DNA from: Terebella lapidaria
Lineage: Eukaryota > Annelida > Polychaeta > Terebellida > Terebellidae
Reading direction: 5' to 3'
Length of the DNA stretch: 64,000 nt
NCBI GenBank assembly: GCA_949152475.1
Contig: OX424561.1
Span: forward strand, 8,928,001 to 8,992,000
The notes under the pieces are model-generated. The model was not told where the DNA came from. It ran no database searches and worked only from the letters and a program-made list of their open reading frames with translations. This document shows, one piece after another, positions 11,199 through 20,704 of the stretch (the first letter of the stretch is position 1; the number at the start of each line of letters is the position of its first letter). The position numbers were made by a program, and so were the translations under genes.

Positions 11199-12803
11199 TT
11201 GGATTGTTTTAACTCTGTAGATAATGATTTTATTGGTCAAGGGATAAGTAGCATGGTCACTTGTGATAATATCGTAACTGGCCGACCATATGGCGGCGTT
11301 GGTGTACTGTGGAGAAAGTCTCTGGCTAAACATATATCTATACATCATTATAATGACGATCATGTCATAGGCTGCACTGTTAATGTTGGTAATTGTTGTG
11401 TACAGTTCCTCAATGTCTATATGCCATATCAATGTGATGAAAATTATGATGATTATATGTTCTATCTTGGCAAGTTACATGCTATAGTGGATGAGTCAGA
11501 AACCTCTTATCTAGTTCTACTTGGAGATTTTAATGCTAAAGTTGGCTCTAGGTTTGAAAAGGAATTGTTGAAGTTTTGTACTGACTCTGAGATGGAGGTA
11601 TCCGACTATAACAGGTTCGGTCGATTTGCTGATGTGTTCACTTATGTTAGCGATGCACATGCTACAACTTCGTGGTTAGATCATTATATATGTAGTCATG
11701 GGGCAGATCGTTTGTTATCGGACCTTGATATTTTAGACAAAGTTCCCAGTTCTGACCACCTTCCTTTGTCTGCGTCCTTTGTGATTCCTGATGGGGTCAC
11801 TAGTAACCTGAAAGACAGCGATACCTTATCTTGTAATAGTACTGTTAATATCTCGAATTGGTCCAAATGTTCGGAAACAGATATCGATAGGTATTGTAAT
11901 ATGACGCGTTCTTTACTATCTAATATTGATCTCCCTGTTGACGTTATACTTTGCAACGATGTCCAATGCAAATCAGAGGCTCATAGGGCATATCTTGATA
12001 GAATGTATGGGGATATATTCCAATCATTGATCAAATCTGGTGATATGTGTATTCCCAGTACAAAGTGTTCAAATTCTAGTGATTATATTGTCCCAGGTTG
12101 GAATGACTATGTTCGTGATTCTCACACGGAAGCACGGCAGGCCTATATTGCTTGGCGAGACTCGGGCAAGCCTCGAGAGGGGCCCCTTCGTGATCTCATG
12201 ACTGCTACCCGCCTTCGATTTAAATATGATTATCGACAGTGCCTAGCGATTGAAGATACAACACGGGCAGATGGGCTCGCTAATTCACTATGTGATAAGG
12301 ATATGGTTACTTTTTGGAAAACAATCAGGAAAGTAAACAGAAACTCTGTCCCTCTAGCTTCTACCATTGATGACGTTTCTGGTGGTAGTGAAATATGTGA
12401 AACTTGGAAGAATCATTATTCTGATTTATTGAACTGTGTCCACTCAGATTCTGCTAGAAAGTTTGTTGAGAATAATTGTAGTTCTGTCTCTAAACATGAC
12501 TTAATTTCCATTTGCCCCAGTCATGTCACATGTGCTCTCAAACATCTCAAAAAGGGCAAGGCTGTAGGTCACGATTTGTTGGCTGCAGAGCACTTTATTC
12601 ATGCTCATGACTCTATATCGGTATTGTTGTCAATGTTATTCACTTCTTGTATGTCGCATGGTTATTTGCCAAGTGTACTTTTGAAAACCATTATTGTCCC
12701 ATTGGTAAAAAATAAGACCAGCAATATCTGCGACAAATCTAATTATAGGCCCATAGCCTTGGTTACCTCATCCTCATCCTCATCCTCATACTTGTTATCT
12801 TGA
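11199..12803 (+). pseudogene. LINE ORF2, endonuclease and start of RT
   Basis: Endonuclease motifs are clear: 'GGVGVLWR', 'LGDFNAKVG' (catalytic Asp/Asn), 'SWLDHYICS' and 'SDHLPLSASF' (the catalytic SDH). The RT begins with 'GHDLLAAEHF' and 'NYRPIALVT', then runs into a TCATCC hexamer repeat (12766-12790) and a stop. RT families normally have about 50-60 residues between NYRPIAL and the LDASKAFDRV block. Those are missing, so a deletion plus frameshift at the hexamer repeat killed this ORF. The ATG at 11199 is not the native start: the frame is open upstream to the insertion junction. Confidence 0.8.
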
Positions 12804-13758
12804 TGCCTCGAAAGCATTTGACCGTGTCAATCATTGGCTATTGTTTAAAAAATTGTTTGAACGTGGTGTCCCATCCCTGATTGTTCGACTTTTGTGTTAT
12901 TGGTACAGAACTCAGGAGTTTTGTGTCAAATGGGGTTCGGTTACTTCTGATGAATTTTTTACTACAAACGGTGTCCGTCAGGGTGGAATTTTATCTCCCA
13001 GGTTATTTGCCTTATATATGGACGACCTCAGTCGTGTACTCCAAAAGCTACAGGCTGGTTGCTATCTAGGTTCAGTATCTATGAATCATCTATTTTATGC
13101 AGATGATATTTGCCTCCTTGCACCCTCAGCTTTAGGACTTCAGTTACTTCTCAATGCTTGTGAGTTGTATGGCTTTTCTCACGATATTTTGTACAATCCA
13201 TCGAAATCAAACTGTATTATTGTTCCCCCAAGCAAGGGCAGGCAGTTGTCGTCCCCAGCTGTTTTCCTTAATGGTAATATTATTGGCCAAGTCGATAGTG
13301 CTAAGTACCTCGGTGTGATTATTAGTAGGTCTTTCGATGATCGCCAAGATATAAAAAGGCAACTTCATAGTCTATATGCTAGTGCTAATACCATTTTGCT
13401 CAAGTTTGCACATTGTTCTATATCTGTCAAATGTCGTTTGGTTGAGTCTTTCTGTTTGAACTTCTATTGCCCTTACTTGTGGCGCACCTCGAGTAAGCAA
13501 GCGCTGTCTAAACTTCGCGTTGCTTACAACAATGTATATCGCAAGATTCTTGGCTATAATAGGTGGGATAGTGCTTCGAATATGTTTCTGTCTAATCGGA
13601 TCGATACCTTTGATGCCAGACATAGGAAGTCGTGCTTTTCCTTTATTAGGAGACTTCAAATTAGTTCGAACACACTGATTCAAACACTCAATAACAATAA
13701 TTGGTGCAGCAACAATTACTTGTTTAATCATTGGCACTCTCTTCTGTATTTGACATAG
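12804..13758 (+). pseudogene. LINE ORF2, rest of RT and C-terminal domain
   Basis: The sequence resumes at the LDASKAFDRV block just before the ATG at 12841. It continues through 'NGVRQGGILSPRLF' and the catalytic 'YADD' (near codon 90 of the 12841 ORF). The C-terminal thumb/tail region ends in 'IRRLQISSN'. The frame differs from the upstream part, so the protein is split at 12765-12830. The 3' UTR is about 100 bp to the (ATT)n tail. Confidence 0.8.
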
Positions 13759-13859
13759 ATGCCATCTCCATACTATTTATGTTATGCGTTTTTATGATGT
13801 ATTGTCCTCTTTTTATATGGGTGTTTATACCTGAAATAAAGCATTATTATTATTATTAT

Positions 13860-15270
13860 GTACATCATGGTGCAGGTTTCTGGTGTACATCCAGATGAAA
13901 TCCAACAGTGGGACATTTGTTGGAAGTTCCTCAACCTGAAAATTGGTCACATTGAAGGTAGGTTCTATGTGCTGCGGCAAGAAACATGGCTCAATCACTA
14001 TCGGTACATATGAGATGGATGTTTTCTTCGATTTGCTAGTGTGTGCTTCTGTCATCTGTACTGATGTTGCTGAGGTCTCCTGTATGGCGATCCCATGTGT
14101 TGTGTGCGTGGTGCCGGCTCCAGACGGTGTTTCCTCGCTCATATCAAAATTGTCCCAACAGAAATGAAGGACGATGTTGTCTACTTGTTGTATGTTCCGT
14201 GGGAGGAGACTGTTGTTGTCAGTTATGGTATTACACATAGCAGTTTCCAGGCGAAGGACTTCCGAGTATGAGATGCAATGACCGTAACGGTTCAGGAGGG
14301 TGATGATCTCTGCACTTCCAGTCAGGTGATGCAGTGTCATGCCTAATACCAACTGCTTTGCTGTTTTCCATTGCCCTTGGCTCACTGCATAACAGAGGTC
14401 CTGCCCGAATGATGAACACAGTCTTCTTACTTTGTTGGAGGTTTTCCTCGGGTCTTTACCGGCGATCATATAAGACAGGAAGTGTTTCATCAAATCTGGA
14501 ATATCGTTCGCCTCGGACAACAAATGTGATGCTGAAGGAGGCCATTTAGGGTCATTCGCATCCTTGAAGCTATCCTTCACATGTCATCTGAGGATCGTGG
14601 CTGCTTCTTCCATCTGTCGGTACTGTGATGAAGCATGTACAAAGGCAACTTCCACAGCCTGTCCAGTTGCGACTGCGTCTGAATAGACGAGCTCACTTCT
14701 GTAATTAGGACGCCAAAATTTCAGTCTGGAACCATATTTCCGGACTAGTTTCTCCTTGAGTTTTTGTGTCGTGTAGTCAGGATTGTAATGATCTGATGAA
14801 TGTTCCTGTAGATAGGAAAGGTACCGTTCCTTTAGCATTGTTATCCTTTCCACCTGGCAGTTCTTGATGAGGTTGTCATCGATATAGCCTGTGATGTGTG
14901 TGAATGCCTTTTCATGAGCAACCATTGATGCATGATATTCTTCATTCGCTCTCGTTCTTGGTTCGCGCTGTTCTGGATCTCTGAGGAAATCTTTTCGGCA
15001 TGATTCGTGGTAGTGTAGCTCTCGTGCGACGAGATCTGCTCCTCGTATTTCACAAAAAATCTTCTCATCTGATTATCTTTCTGCGGCGAAGTGTATGGCG
15101 TGTGCAGCTCTATCTGTGACACACTTTGTGGTCTTTTCAAAACCGCTTTTCTTGGCAGGCTTTCTCGACACCCATTTACGACCCTTTTTACAGAAGATGC
15201 ACTCCTTTGGAAACAAGGTCAAGGATACCTTGCACTGTCTCTTCAGCGGTAGATCGTGTTCTGGAGGCAA
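13860..15270 (-). pseudogene. N-terminal and middle fragments of the FEN/PIN-like gene
   Basis: Three pieces in one frame lie upstream of the LINE. 15073-15270 has CIFCKKGRKW, a zinc-ribbon-like CxxC. 14584-15072 is open through a 'CEIRGADLVARELHYH' stretch and a CRKDFL motif, though its first ATG is at 14925. 13860-14583 carries 'TGSAEIITLLNRYGHC' and the WDNFD/GTTHTTHG signature. The last residues before the LINE tail read into its (ATT)n repeat as an Asn run, which shows the insertion point directly. Stops at 15073-15075 and 14584-14586 separate the pieces. Confidence 0.7.
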
Positions 15271-16226
15271 GTTCCGCTTGGTACAGATTTTGGATACGGG
15301 TCAAAATACACTAATGTGTACCACACTGGGTACTTCCAGATTATAGGATTCTAACTTTGAGATATTTGAATATAATAAAACGATTTTTTTTGCATCAATT
15401 AGGTAAAGATATCAAGACATAATGGCCTTAATCTTAATAACATTTGATGGAAAAAGGATTTTGTAACTACATTTAAGTACTTTGATGTGTCGAATTTCGG
15501 AAACATAAATTGTTACATGCGGTATACACGTAGATTTGAAATCTCCGCAAATCATTAATAATTAATATATGTCCTTAATTTAAAAAAAATAATATAACTA
15601 ATGTTTCATGGAGAATGTATTTAGTCACCCATATTTGCTATTCAGCAACTAGAATATCTGTTATTTAATAAAAAATTTAACTATATCGGTCGTCACGTTG
15701 TCCGTCAATCAGGTATGGGAACTTCAACAAGTATTGGTGACCCCCCAAAAAGCATGATCATATCATGTCAATAAACAAAACACTTGGTTTTTAGATCCTG
15801 TTTTGTGTTAAGACATTTGGAAATACATACACACAACATAAAAACCACATTTTATGTTTTATTCGTAACTATCGACAATTCCGTCAATGAATCACGCCCG
15901 TTTTTTCTGAAATTCAGGTGCGAATTTCGAAAGATGTTAGCGGTCCTGATGTAGTTTTGTTGTATATGACCATGTTCACTTGATCAATATTGCCGTGACG
16001 CCCCCAGTTTTGGTGTATCAGCCCAAATGTCTTTCCGTGTCCATTTTGTAATGTTTCCGTCCACAGCGATTTGCTTTCATCACGCCCATACCTTTCATCA
16101 CGCCCGATCTATTTTGATAAAATTGTGGTCGTAATACCCAAAATTATTATTTTATGTGTCATTGTACATTGGAATCGCAGAAAAATGTGTTAACTTGAAT
16201 AATTTTGCAAGGAATGTCGATAATAT
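15271..16226. other. AT-rich spacer between the pseudogene and gypsy-1
   Basis: No coding signal. CACGCCCG recurs at about 15893, 16081 and 16098, embedded in 'TTTCATCACGCCC' contexts. No other structure was seen. The last four bases (16223-16226, ATAT) are the left target duplication of gypsy-1. Confidence 0.5.
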
Positions 16227-17122
16227 TGTGACGTTTGGTAATGACTTGTTTTCGGTGTGGCCCAAAAAACCTGGTTTCTCTGATCGTATAGACTTTATGT
16301 AACTCCCGCTCGTTGTGATTCGAGAGCCGTCACTAAATTGGTGTCCCCCAACGCTGGTGTATCATCACTCCGTAGCTCACCGGCTTCACTTAGGCAAGAA
16401 GCAACTCAGATGTAAATAAATTGAAGATTTATATACATCAAATCAACTTACAATTGTATGGCTGGTCACCCACGTGACGTACAAATATGAAGTTCAGACA
16501 TGGAGCACTGTATGATCACATTTCAAAAATAAATAGTGCACGAGGGCACAACTAAAAAGAGTTCTTAGCCGGCGGCGTCTCTCTGTCCCTTCCCGTTGAA
16601 GTTTCCCGTCCCGCTTAGTCGAATGGTTTCTCCAGGTAGTCGGTCTAAATCCCGGTTGACTCTAAGGCCCTGAAGAAGGAGTCGTCCGCACGGAGTTCGT
16701 CGAGTCCCTTGGCTGTGGCGGTGACGATCTCCCCACGGTCGATGTCGCTGTTGCAGTGCTCTCAGAGCGGCCGTCCGCTCTCCCTTATATAGCCAGGGTG
16801 GCTGCGCGCGCATCTTCGTCCGCGAACGTATCTTCCGCACTCTTCTCCACGTGGTGAAGACTGCGTCCGCGAACGGTTCTTCCGCGAAGGCTCCTCTTCC
16901 GCGAACGGTGCTTCCGCGACTGATGCTTCCGCTGACGATGCTTCCGCAATCGTGCTTCCGCGAACGGTTCTTCCGCGAACGATGCTTCCGCTGATGATGC
17001 TTCCGCAATCGTGCTTCCGCGAACGGTTCTTCCGCGAACGGTGTCTTCGCAAGTGGACTTTGTAGATCACGTGACCGTTCCTAACGAACGTTTCAGCGCG
17101 GCAGTTGCATGGTTTTGTTACA
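16227..17122 (-). repeat. Gypsy-1 3' LTR
   Basis: It begins TGTGACG and ends TTACA (TG...CA). Between 16820 and 17045 it contains about a dozen copies or variants of TTCCGCGAAC. ORFs reading through it (for example 16565-17008) are open only because of that repeat. The same ORFs appear in the other LTR, and I do not call them genes. Confidence 0.93.
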
Positions 17123-17140
17123 ACTCCACCCTTTCTGGAG
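17123..17140 (-). promoter_or_regulatory. Gypsy-1 polypurine tract
   Basis: On the minus strand, AGAAAGGGTGGAGT lies directly before the 3' LTR, as expected for the plus-strand primer of a retroelement. Confidence 0.7.
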
Positions 17141-17242
17141 ATCAACGTCCCCGTTGATCCTTTCTCTCTCTTCTTTTCTCTTCTTCCTCCTTCTTCGTCT
17201 TTTCCTGCCTGTCTGATGTTTACAGGGCTCTCTCCCTCCACT

Positions 17243-17511
17243 TCACTGGCGATCCACCTCGCTTTCGGACGTCTCCGCCAGCCTGTCTCGAGTGTCTGTA
17301 TATGCTCGGAGCTGTTCCCGGAGCAGCTTGGTCTCTCGGACGTGGGCTCGCAGCTCCTTCCGGTGGCTCTTCTCTCGTTGAGAGGCCTCCCCTCGCAGCT
17401 GCAGCACCTCGGCCTCGAGCTGTCTCTGCTCCTCCTTGGCTTGGAGCCGAGCCTCCGCTTGGGTGAGGTGGCGTCGTCCCATGGCTATCGTGGATGCCAG
17501 GTCCTCCAGGG
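17243..17511 (-). pseudogene. Gypsy-1 third ORF, C-terminal coiled-coil part
   Basis: This is the 3' half of an ORF whose 5' half is at 24693-25517. Gypsy-3 sits between, flanked by CAGGG. The residues after the junction are a charged Glu/Gln/Arg/Leu-rich segment with heptad-like leucines (LEAEVLQLRG, LLREQLRAY), consistent with a coiled coil of about 70 residues. It ends at a stop 120 bp before the 3' LTR. The apparent start at 17587 lies inside the gypsy-3 LTR and is an artefact. Confidence 0.75.
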
Positions 17512-18497
17512 TGTCACAGATTCGTAGGACGGTTGTGTTTGTAAATTGTGAAATAACTAACTCGACAACTTGTTTTAATACGAGCAAAATATATTAACGA
17601 TTTTTAATAGGATACAGCTGTTTCACCAATATTAATTTCAGTTTACATACATGTATGTGGTAATAATATTTACAATATAGACCAAAATGTAATACTCACT
17701 CACACGCACACATACACACAGACACACACACACACAAAATTCCCCCCAAAAGGTCCCTTGAACTGATAACTGGTCTCCCACGGAGAATGCGTCCCTCGAA
17801 GGTTTTCTAATAGCGTCCCATGTAGATTTCTAATAGCGTCCCACGTGGATTTCTTCTAGCGTCCCACGTAGAGGTGAGCGGGAACCACGTGGTCGACGTC
17901 AGAGCGACGTGTCGCCCTAGACTGGACGTGAATGCACTCGGCGCGAGGAGAACTGCGACGAGGCGACGTAGTGCTACGTATTGGACGTGGGCACCCTCCC
18001 GAGTAACTGGACTAGCAGGCAGACCCAGCTAAACTTTGTCCCGTTACGCTGTTATGTAACGTCTACATCTTCTACAAAAAACTGAATAGAAACAAAGCTT
18101 TACACAAAATTAAATTTGTACGACATAAACCTACCTAACAATACCCCATTCTAATATAGTACTCACGGCTGTGCTGACCAACGGCAAACGTCAAATTAAC
18201 AAAACACCAGCGGCATTACAACATAACTGGCACACTCTGCCACGTGTATAACGACGAATTTCCTGCCGCTGCGTGAACCGAATACTGACTGACAATGTGA
18301 CTTTGCCGGTGGTCAGCTTTATAGACAGCGCCACTCGCGCGTGACCATACAGCCGGGCATACACTCGACGCGCGAGCAACCCGCCAGACATTGAATGCAC
18401 ACTGTCGCGGCAAAAACCAGACCAATGACCACACATATACCGCTGGTCTAAATTCAAGCAACACTACATATATACTCTACGACACAAATTTGTGACA
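17512..18497 (-). repeat. Gypsy-3 3' LTR
   Basis: Perfect 7-bp terminal inverted ends (TGTCACA/TGTGACA) and a CA microsatellite at 17700-17740. An 88-codon ORF (18191-18457) occurs identically in both LTRs; it has no recognisable domain and I do not call it. Confidence 0.92.
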
Positions 18498-18512
18498 TAC
18501 CCCCAATCCTAA
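18498..18512 (-). promoter_or_regulatory. Gypsy-3 polypurine tract
   Basis: Minus-strand AGGATTGGGGGTA lies immediately before the 3' LTR. Confidence 0.7.
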
Positions 18513-18558
18513 GAAATTTCCTAGAAATTTTAAAAACCACCACCAAATTTGTCTACCA

Positions 18559-20670
18559 TTAGAGTGCACGACTTAGGAAATCGGCAATGACATTGTCCGA
18601 ACCCTTAATGTATTCAATATGCATCGAGTAAGGCTGTAGAATTAGAGACCATCGCATAATCCGGTCATTCGCAACCCTATTTTGATTTAAACAAATCAAC
18701 GGTAAATGATCAGTCTGCAATACAAATCGTCTACCATAAAGAAATCTATGAAATTTCCTAACACCATGAATCACAGCGAGGCATTCCTTTTCTATAACAG
18801 CGAACCTTCGTTCACGAGGAGTCAACTTTCGGCTAGCAAATGCTACCGGCCTGGGTGTACCATTTACATTTTGTAACAAAGCTGCACCAATACCCTGGTC
18901 ACTTGCGTCCACCTGTAACACAAAGTCTTTATCAAAGTCAGGCAGCTGCAAGAAAGGTTCAGAACAAATTATCTCTTTCAGCTTGTGGAACCGCTCAATT
19001 TGTTCAGGCTGCCACTGGACTATATTCGGTCGGCCTTTCCTGGTCATATCTGTTAACGGAGCAACAAGAGATGCGTAACCTGGAATAAGATTGCCATAGT
19101 AATTGACCAAACTGACAAAAGACAAAACACCCTTCTTTGTAGTCGGCAAGGCTGCATTCTTAACCTTGTCCACATTGTGCCCTTCGGGTCCAATCTTACC
19201 CTCTTGCACCCTGTGACCAACATACTCAACCTGCTGAGCACCAAAGACACACTTTGAGGCCTTGACCTTCAAACCTGACTGACGTAATCTGCTCAAGACA
19301 GCCTTCAGAGCCTTCAAATGGTCATCCCACGTTTCTGTGTGAACTAGAATATCGTCAATGTAACAATGAACATCCTGCAAACCATACAGTACTTTTCTCA
19401 TCAATCTAGTGAATGTTGCTGCTGAATTCACGAGACCAAAAGGCATTCGCTTAAATTGGAAACATCCAAGCTCTGGTACAATAAAAGCAGTTTTCGGTTT
19501 ATCTTCAGGCTTCATTTTGATCTGCCAATAACCTTTTGATAAGTCTATCTTAGTGAAATATTTATCACCAGTCAAGCGAGTGAAAATATCATCTGCTCTG
19601 GTCATAGGTTCTGGATCAAATAAGGTACATTTATTCAATTTGCGATAATCTACACAAAACCTTATTGTATTATCTCGTTTCTTTACCAAAACAATTGGCG
19701 AAGCATACTGTGATGTCGATCTCTCAATAACATCCATCTCCAGCATCTTCTGAACTTCCTGCTCCACTGTCTGACTGACGTTGTACGGCAGTGGGTACAT
19801 CTTCGAGCGAATCGGCTCGTCCGTTGTCAACCGGATTTCGTGTTGGATTAGATCGGTCTGACCAGGATCATCAGAAAATACGTCGTGAAAGGAGGACAAG
19901 ACATCCTGCAGTTCTGCTTTCTGGTCTTCTGTTAAAACACTAGACATCACATATCGCTGTGTAATTTGATTACTAGGTTCGAAACAAATATCCGTTTCAT
20001 CGTCGGATTCCGTCTCAATTACAGACAATGCCACATGAATTTCATTTTCATCTTTTGAACGTTTAATATACTTTTTGAGCATATTTACATGGAATACTTT
20101 CATTTTACCATTAATGTCCAGCTTATAATCATAAGGTGAAGTTTTCTCAGCCACCTTAAACGGACCTTTCCACTGTAACAGTAATTTATTCGAGTCTGTA
20201 GGCAGCAATATCAATACATAATCACCGGTTTGATACCTGCGGTCTCGCGATTTCTTATCATAATACTTTTTGTACTTAACTTGCGAGTTCTTCAAGTTTT
20301 GTTGAGCCATTTCACAAGTCGTCTCCAAGCGATTCTTTAACTCGATTACATACTCATAGCTACTTACGGTTTCTGGATCATTTACATCCTTAGTCCAGTA
20401 TTCTTTCAATATGTGCATAGGGCCTCGGACCGCACGTCCATAAAGCAACTCAAACGGAGAAAATCCTGTCGAATCTTGCGGAACTTCCCGATACGCAAAG
20501 AGTAAAGGAACCACGTACCTATCCCAGTCCTTGGGTCTCTCGACGGTCAAGCGTCGTAACATCGTCTTGATCACACCATTTACCTTCTTAACAAGTCCAT
20601 TACAAATTGGATGATAAGGGCTACTGGTAAGTCTACGAATTGAGAGTAATCTACTCACCTCATTCATCAA
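18559..20670 (-). CDS. pol: Gypsy-3 pol part 2: integrase C-terminus, RT, RNase H
   Basis: Codons 1-200 are the end of integrase: the region of the third catalytic residue, then a GPF module 'QWKGPFKV'. RT follows, with 'FCVDYRKLN', 'KIDLSKGYWQI', 'MPFGLVNSAATF' and catalytic 'YIDD' near codon 436. RNase H then has 'LQVDASDQGIG' and ends '...VIADFLSRAL'. Where integrases carry the catalytic Glu (GLVE), this copy has Lys (AAG at 20587-20589). The upstream part of integrase is in another frame in the preceding ORF, so this product would not be made from the start at 20670. RT and RNase H motifs look intact. Confidence 0.9.
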   Translation of the reverse strand: MMNEVSRLLSIRRLTSSPYHPICNGLVKKVNGVIKTMLRRLTVERPKDWDRYVVPLLFAYREVPQDSTGFSPFELLYGRAVRGPMHILKEYWTKDVNDPETVSSYEYVIELKNRLETTCEMAQQNLKNSQVKYKKYYDKKSRDRRYQTGDYVLILLPTDSNKLLLQWKGPFKVAEKTSPYDYKLDINGKMKVFHVNMLKKYIKRSKDENEIHVALSVIETESDDETDICFEPSNQITQRYVMSSVLTEDQKAELQDVLSSFHDVFSDDPGQTDLIQHEIRLTTDEPIRSKMYPLPYNVSQTVEQEVQKMLEMDVIERSTSQYASPIVLVKKRDNTIRFCVDYRKLNKCTLFDPEPMTRADDIFTRLTGDKYFTKIDLSKGYWQIKMKPEDKPKTAFIVPELGCFQFKRMPFGLVNSAATFTRLMRKVLYGLQDVHCYIDDILVHTETWDDHLKALKAVLSRLRQSGLKVKASKCVFGAQQVEYVGHRVQEGKIGPEGHNVDKVKNAALPTTKKGVLSFVSLVNYYGNLIPGYASLVAPLTDMTRKGRPNIVQWQPEQIERFHKLKEIICSEPFLQLPDFDKDFVLQVDASDQGIGAALLQNVNGTPRPVAFASRKLTPRERRFAVIEKECLAVIHGVRKFHRFLYGRRFVLQTDHLPLICLNQNRVANDRIMRWSLILQPYSMHIEYIKGSDNVIADFLSRAL

Positions 20671-20697
20671 TGCTGACGTGAATTGAGGGCCTTGATC

Positions 20698-20704
20698 GCT
20701 TAAA
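20698..20704 (-). other. Frameshift inside gypsy-3 integrase
   Basis: The reading frame of the upstream ORF ends in TAA exactly where the integrase 'SDQG' block should follow. That block is present one frame over, so a single-base loss in the short T/A run explains the break. No slippery heptamer or pseudoknot was seen that would make this programmed frameshifting, and mid-integrase is an unlikely site for one. Confidence 0.8.

Larger units (their letters stand above)
11185..13859 (+). mobile_element. 5'-truncated APE-type LINE with (ATT)n tail
   Basis: A 2,675-bp plus-strand insertion splits the FEN/PIN-like gene. GTAC at 11181-11184 and 13860-13863 is the target duplication. Removing one copy rejoins the flanking gene in frame. 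The element encodes an apurinic endonuclease, then a reverse transcriptase, and ends in AATAAAGC followed by (ATT)n with no poly(A), as in many CR1/L2/Jockey-like LINEs. I do not assign a clade. The 5' end is truncated because the endonuclease starts mid-domain. Confidence 0.85.
8278..15270 (-). pseudogene. Large FEN/PIN-like-domain gene, broken by three stops and a LINE
   Basis: Three minus-strand coding stretches lie in one consistent frame once the LINE at 11185-13859 plus its GTAC duplication is removed (2,679 bp, divisible by 3). Together they give roughly 1,430 codons. In-frame stops occur at 15073-15075 (TAA), 14584-14586 (TGA) and 11038-11040 (TAG), and the reading continues sensibly through each. 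The N-terminal part has a CxxC motif followed by basic residues. The middle has a conserved 'WDNFDxxEET...GTTHTTxGI' signature. The C-terminal half has FEN/PIN-like acidic motifs. I recognise this as a widespread invertebrate family of unknown function, often multicopy. Whether it is a host family or part of a transposon is open. The upstream limit is the first open codon I can see, not a proven start. Confidence 0.75.

Noticed and set aside
16565..17241. 147- and 159-codon minus ORFs in the gypsy-1 LTR (also at 33813-34318)
   Set aside because: They lie in LTR DNA and are kept open by the TTCCGCGAAC repeat. They overlap each other in different frames and run into the LTR end.
18191..18464. 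88- and 82-codon ORFs in the gypsy-3 LTR, identical at 24386-24659
   Set aside because: Identity of the two copies follows from LTR identity. No domain, and two overlapping frames are open.
20698..20704. Programmed frameshift between the two gypsy-3 ORFs
   Set aside because: It falls in the middle of integrase, has no slippery site that I can see, and the same protein lacks its catalytic Glu. Mutation is the simpler explanation.
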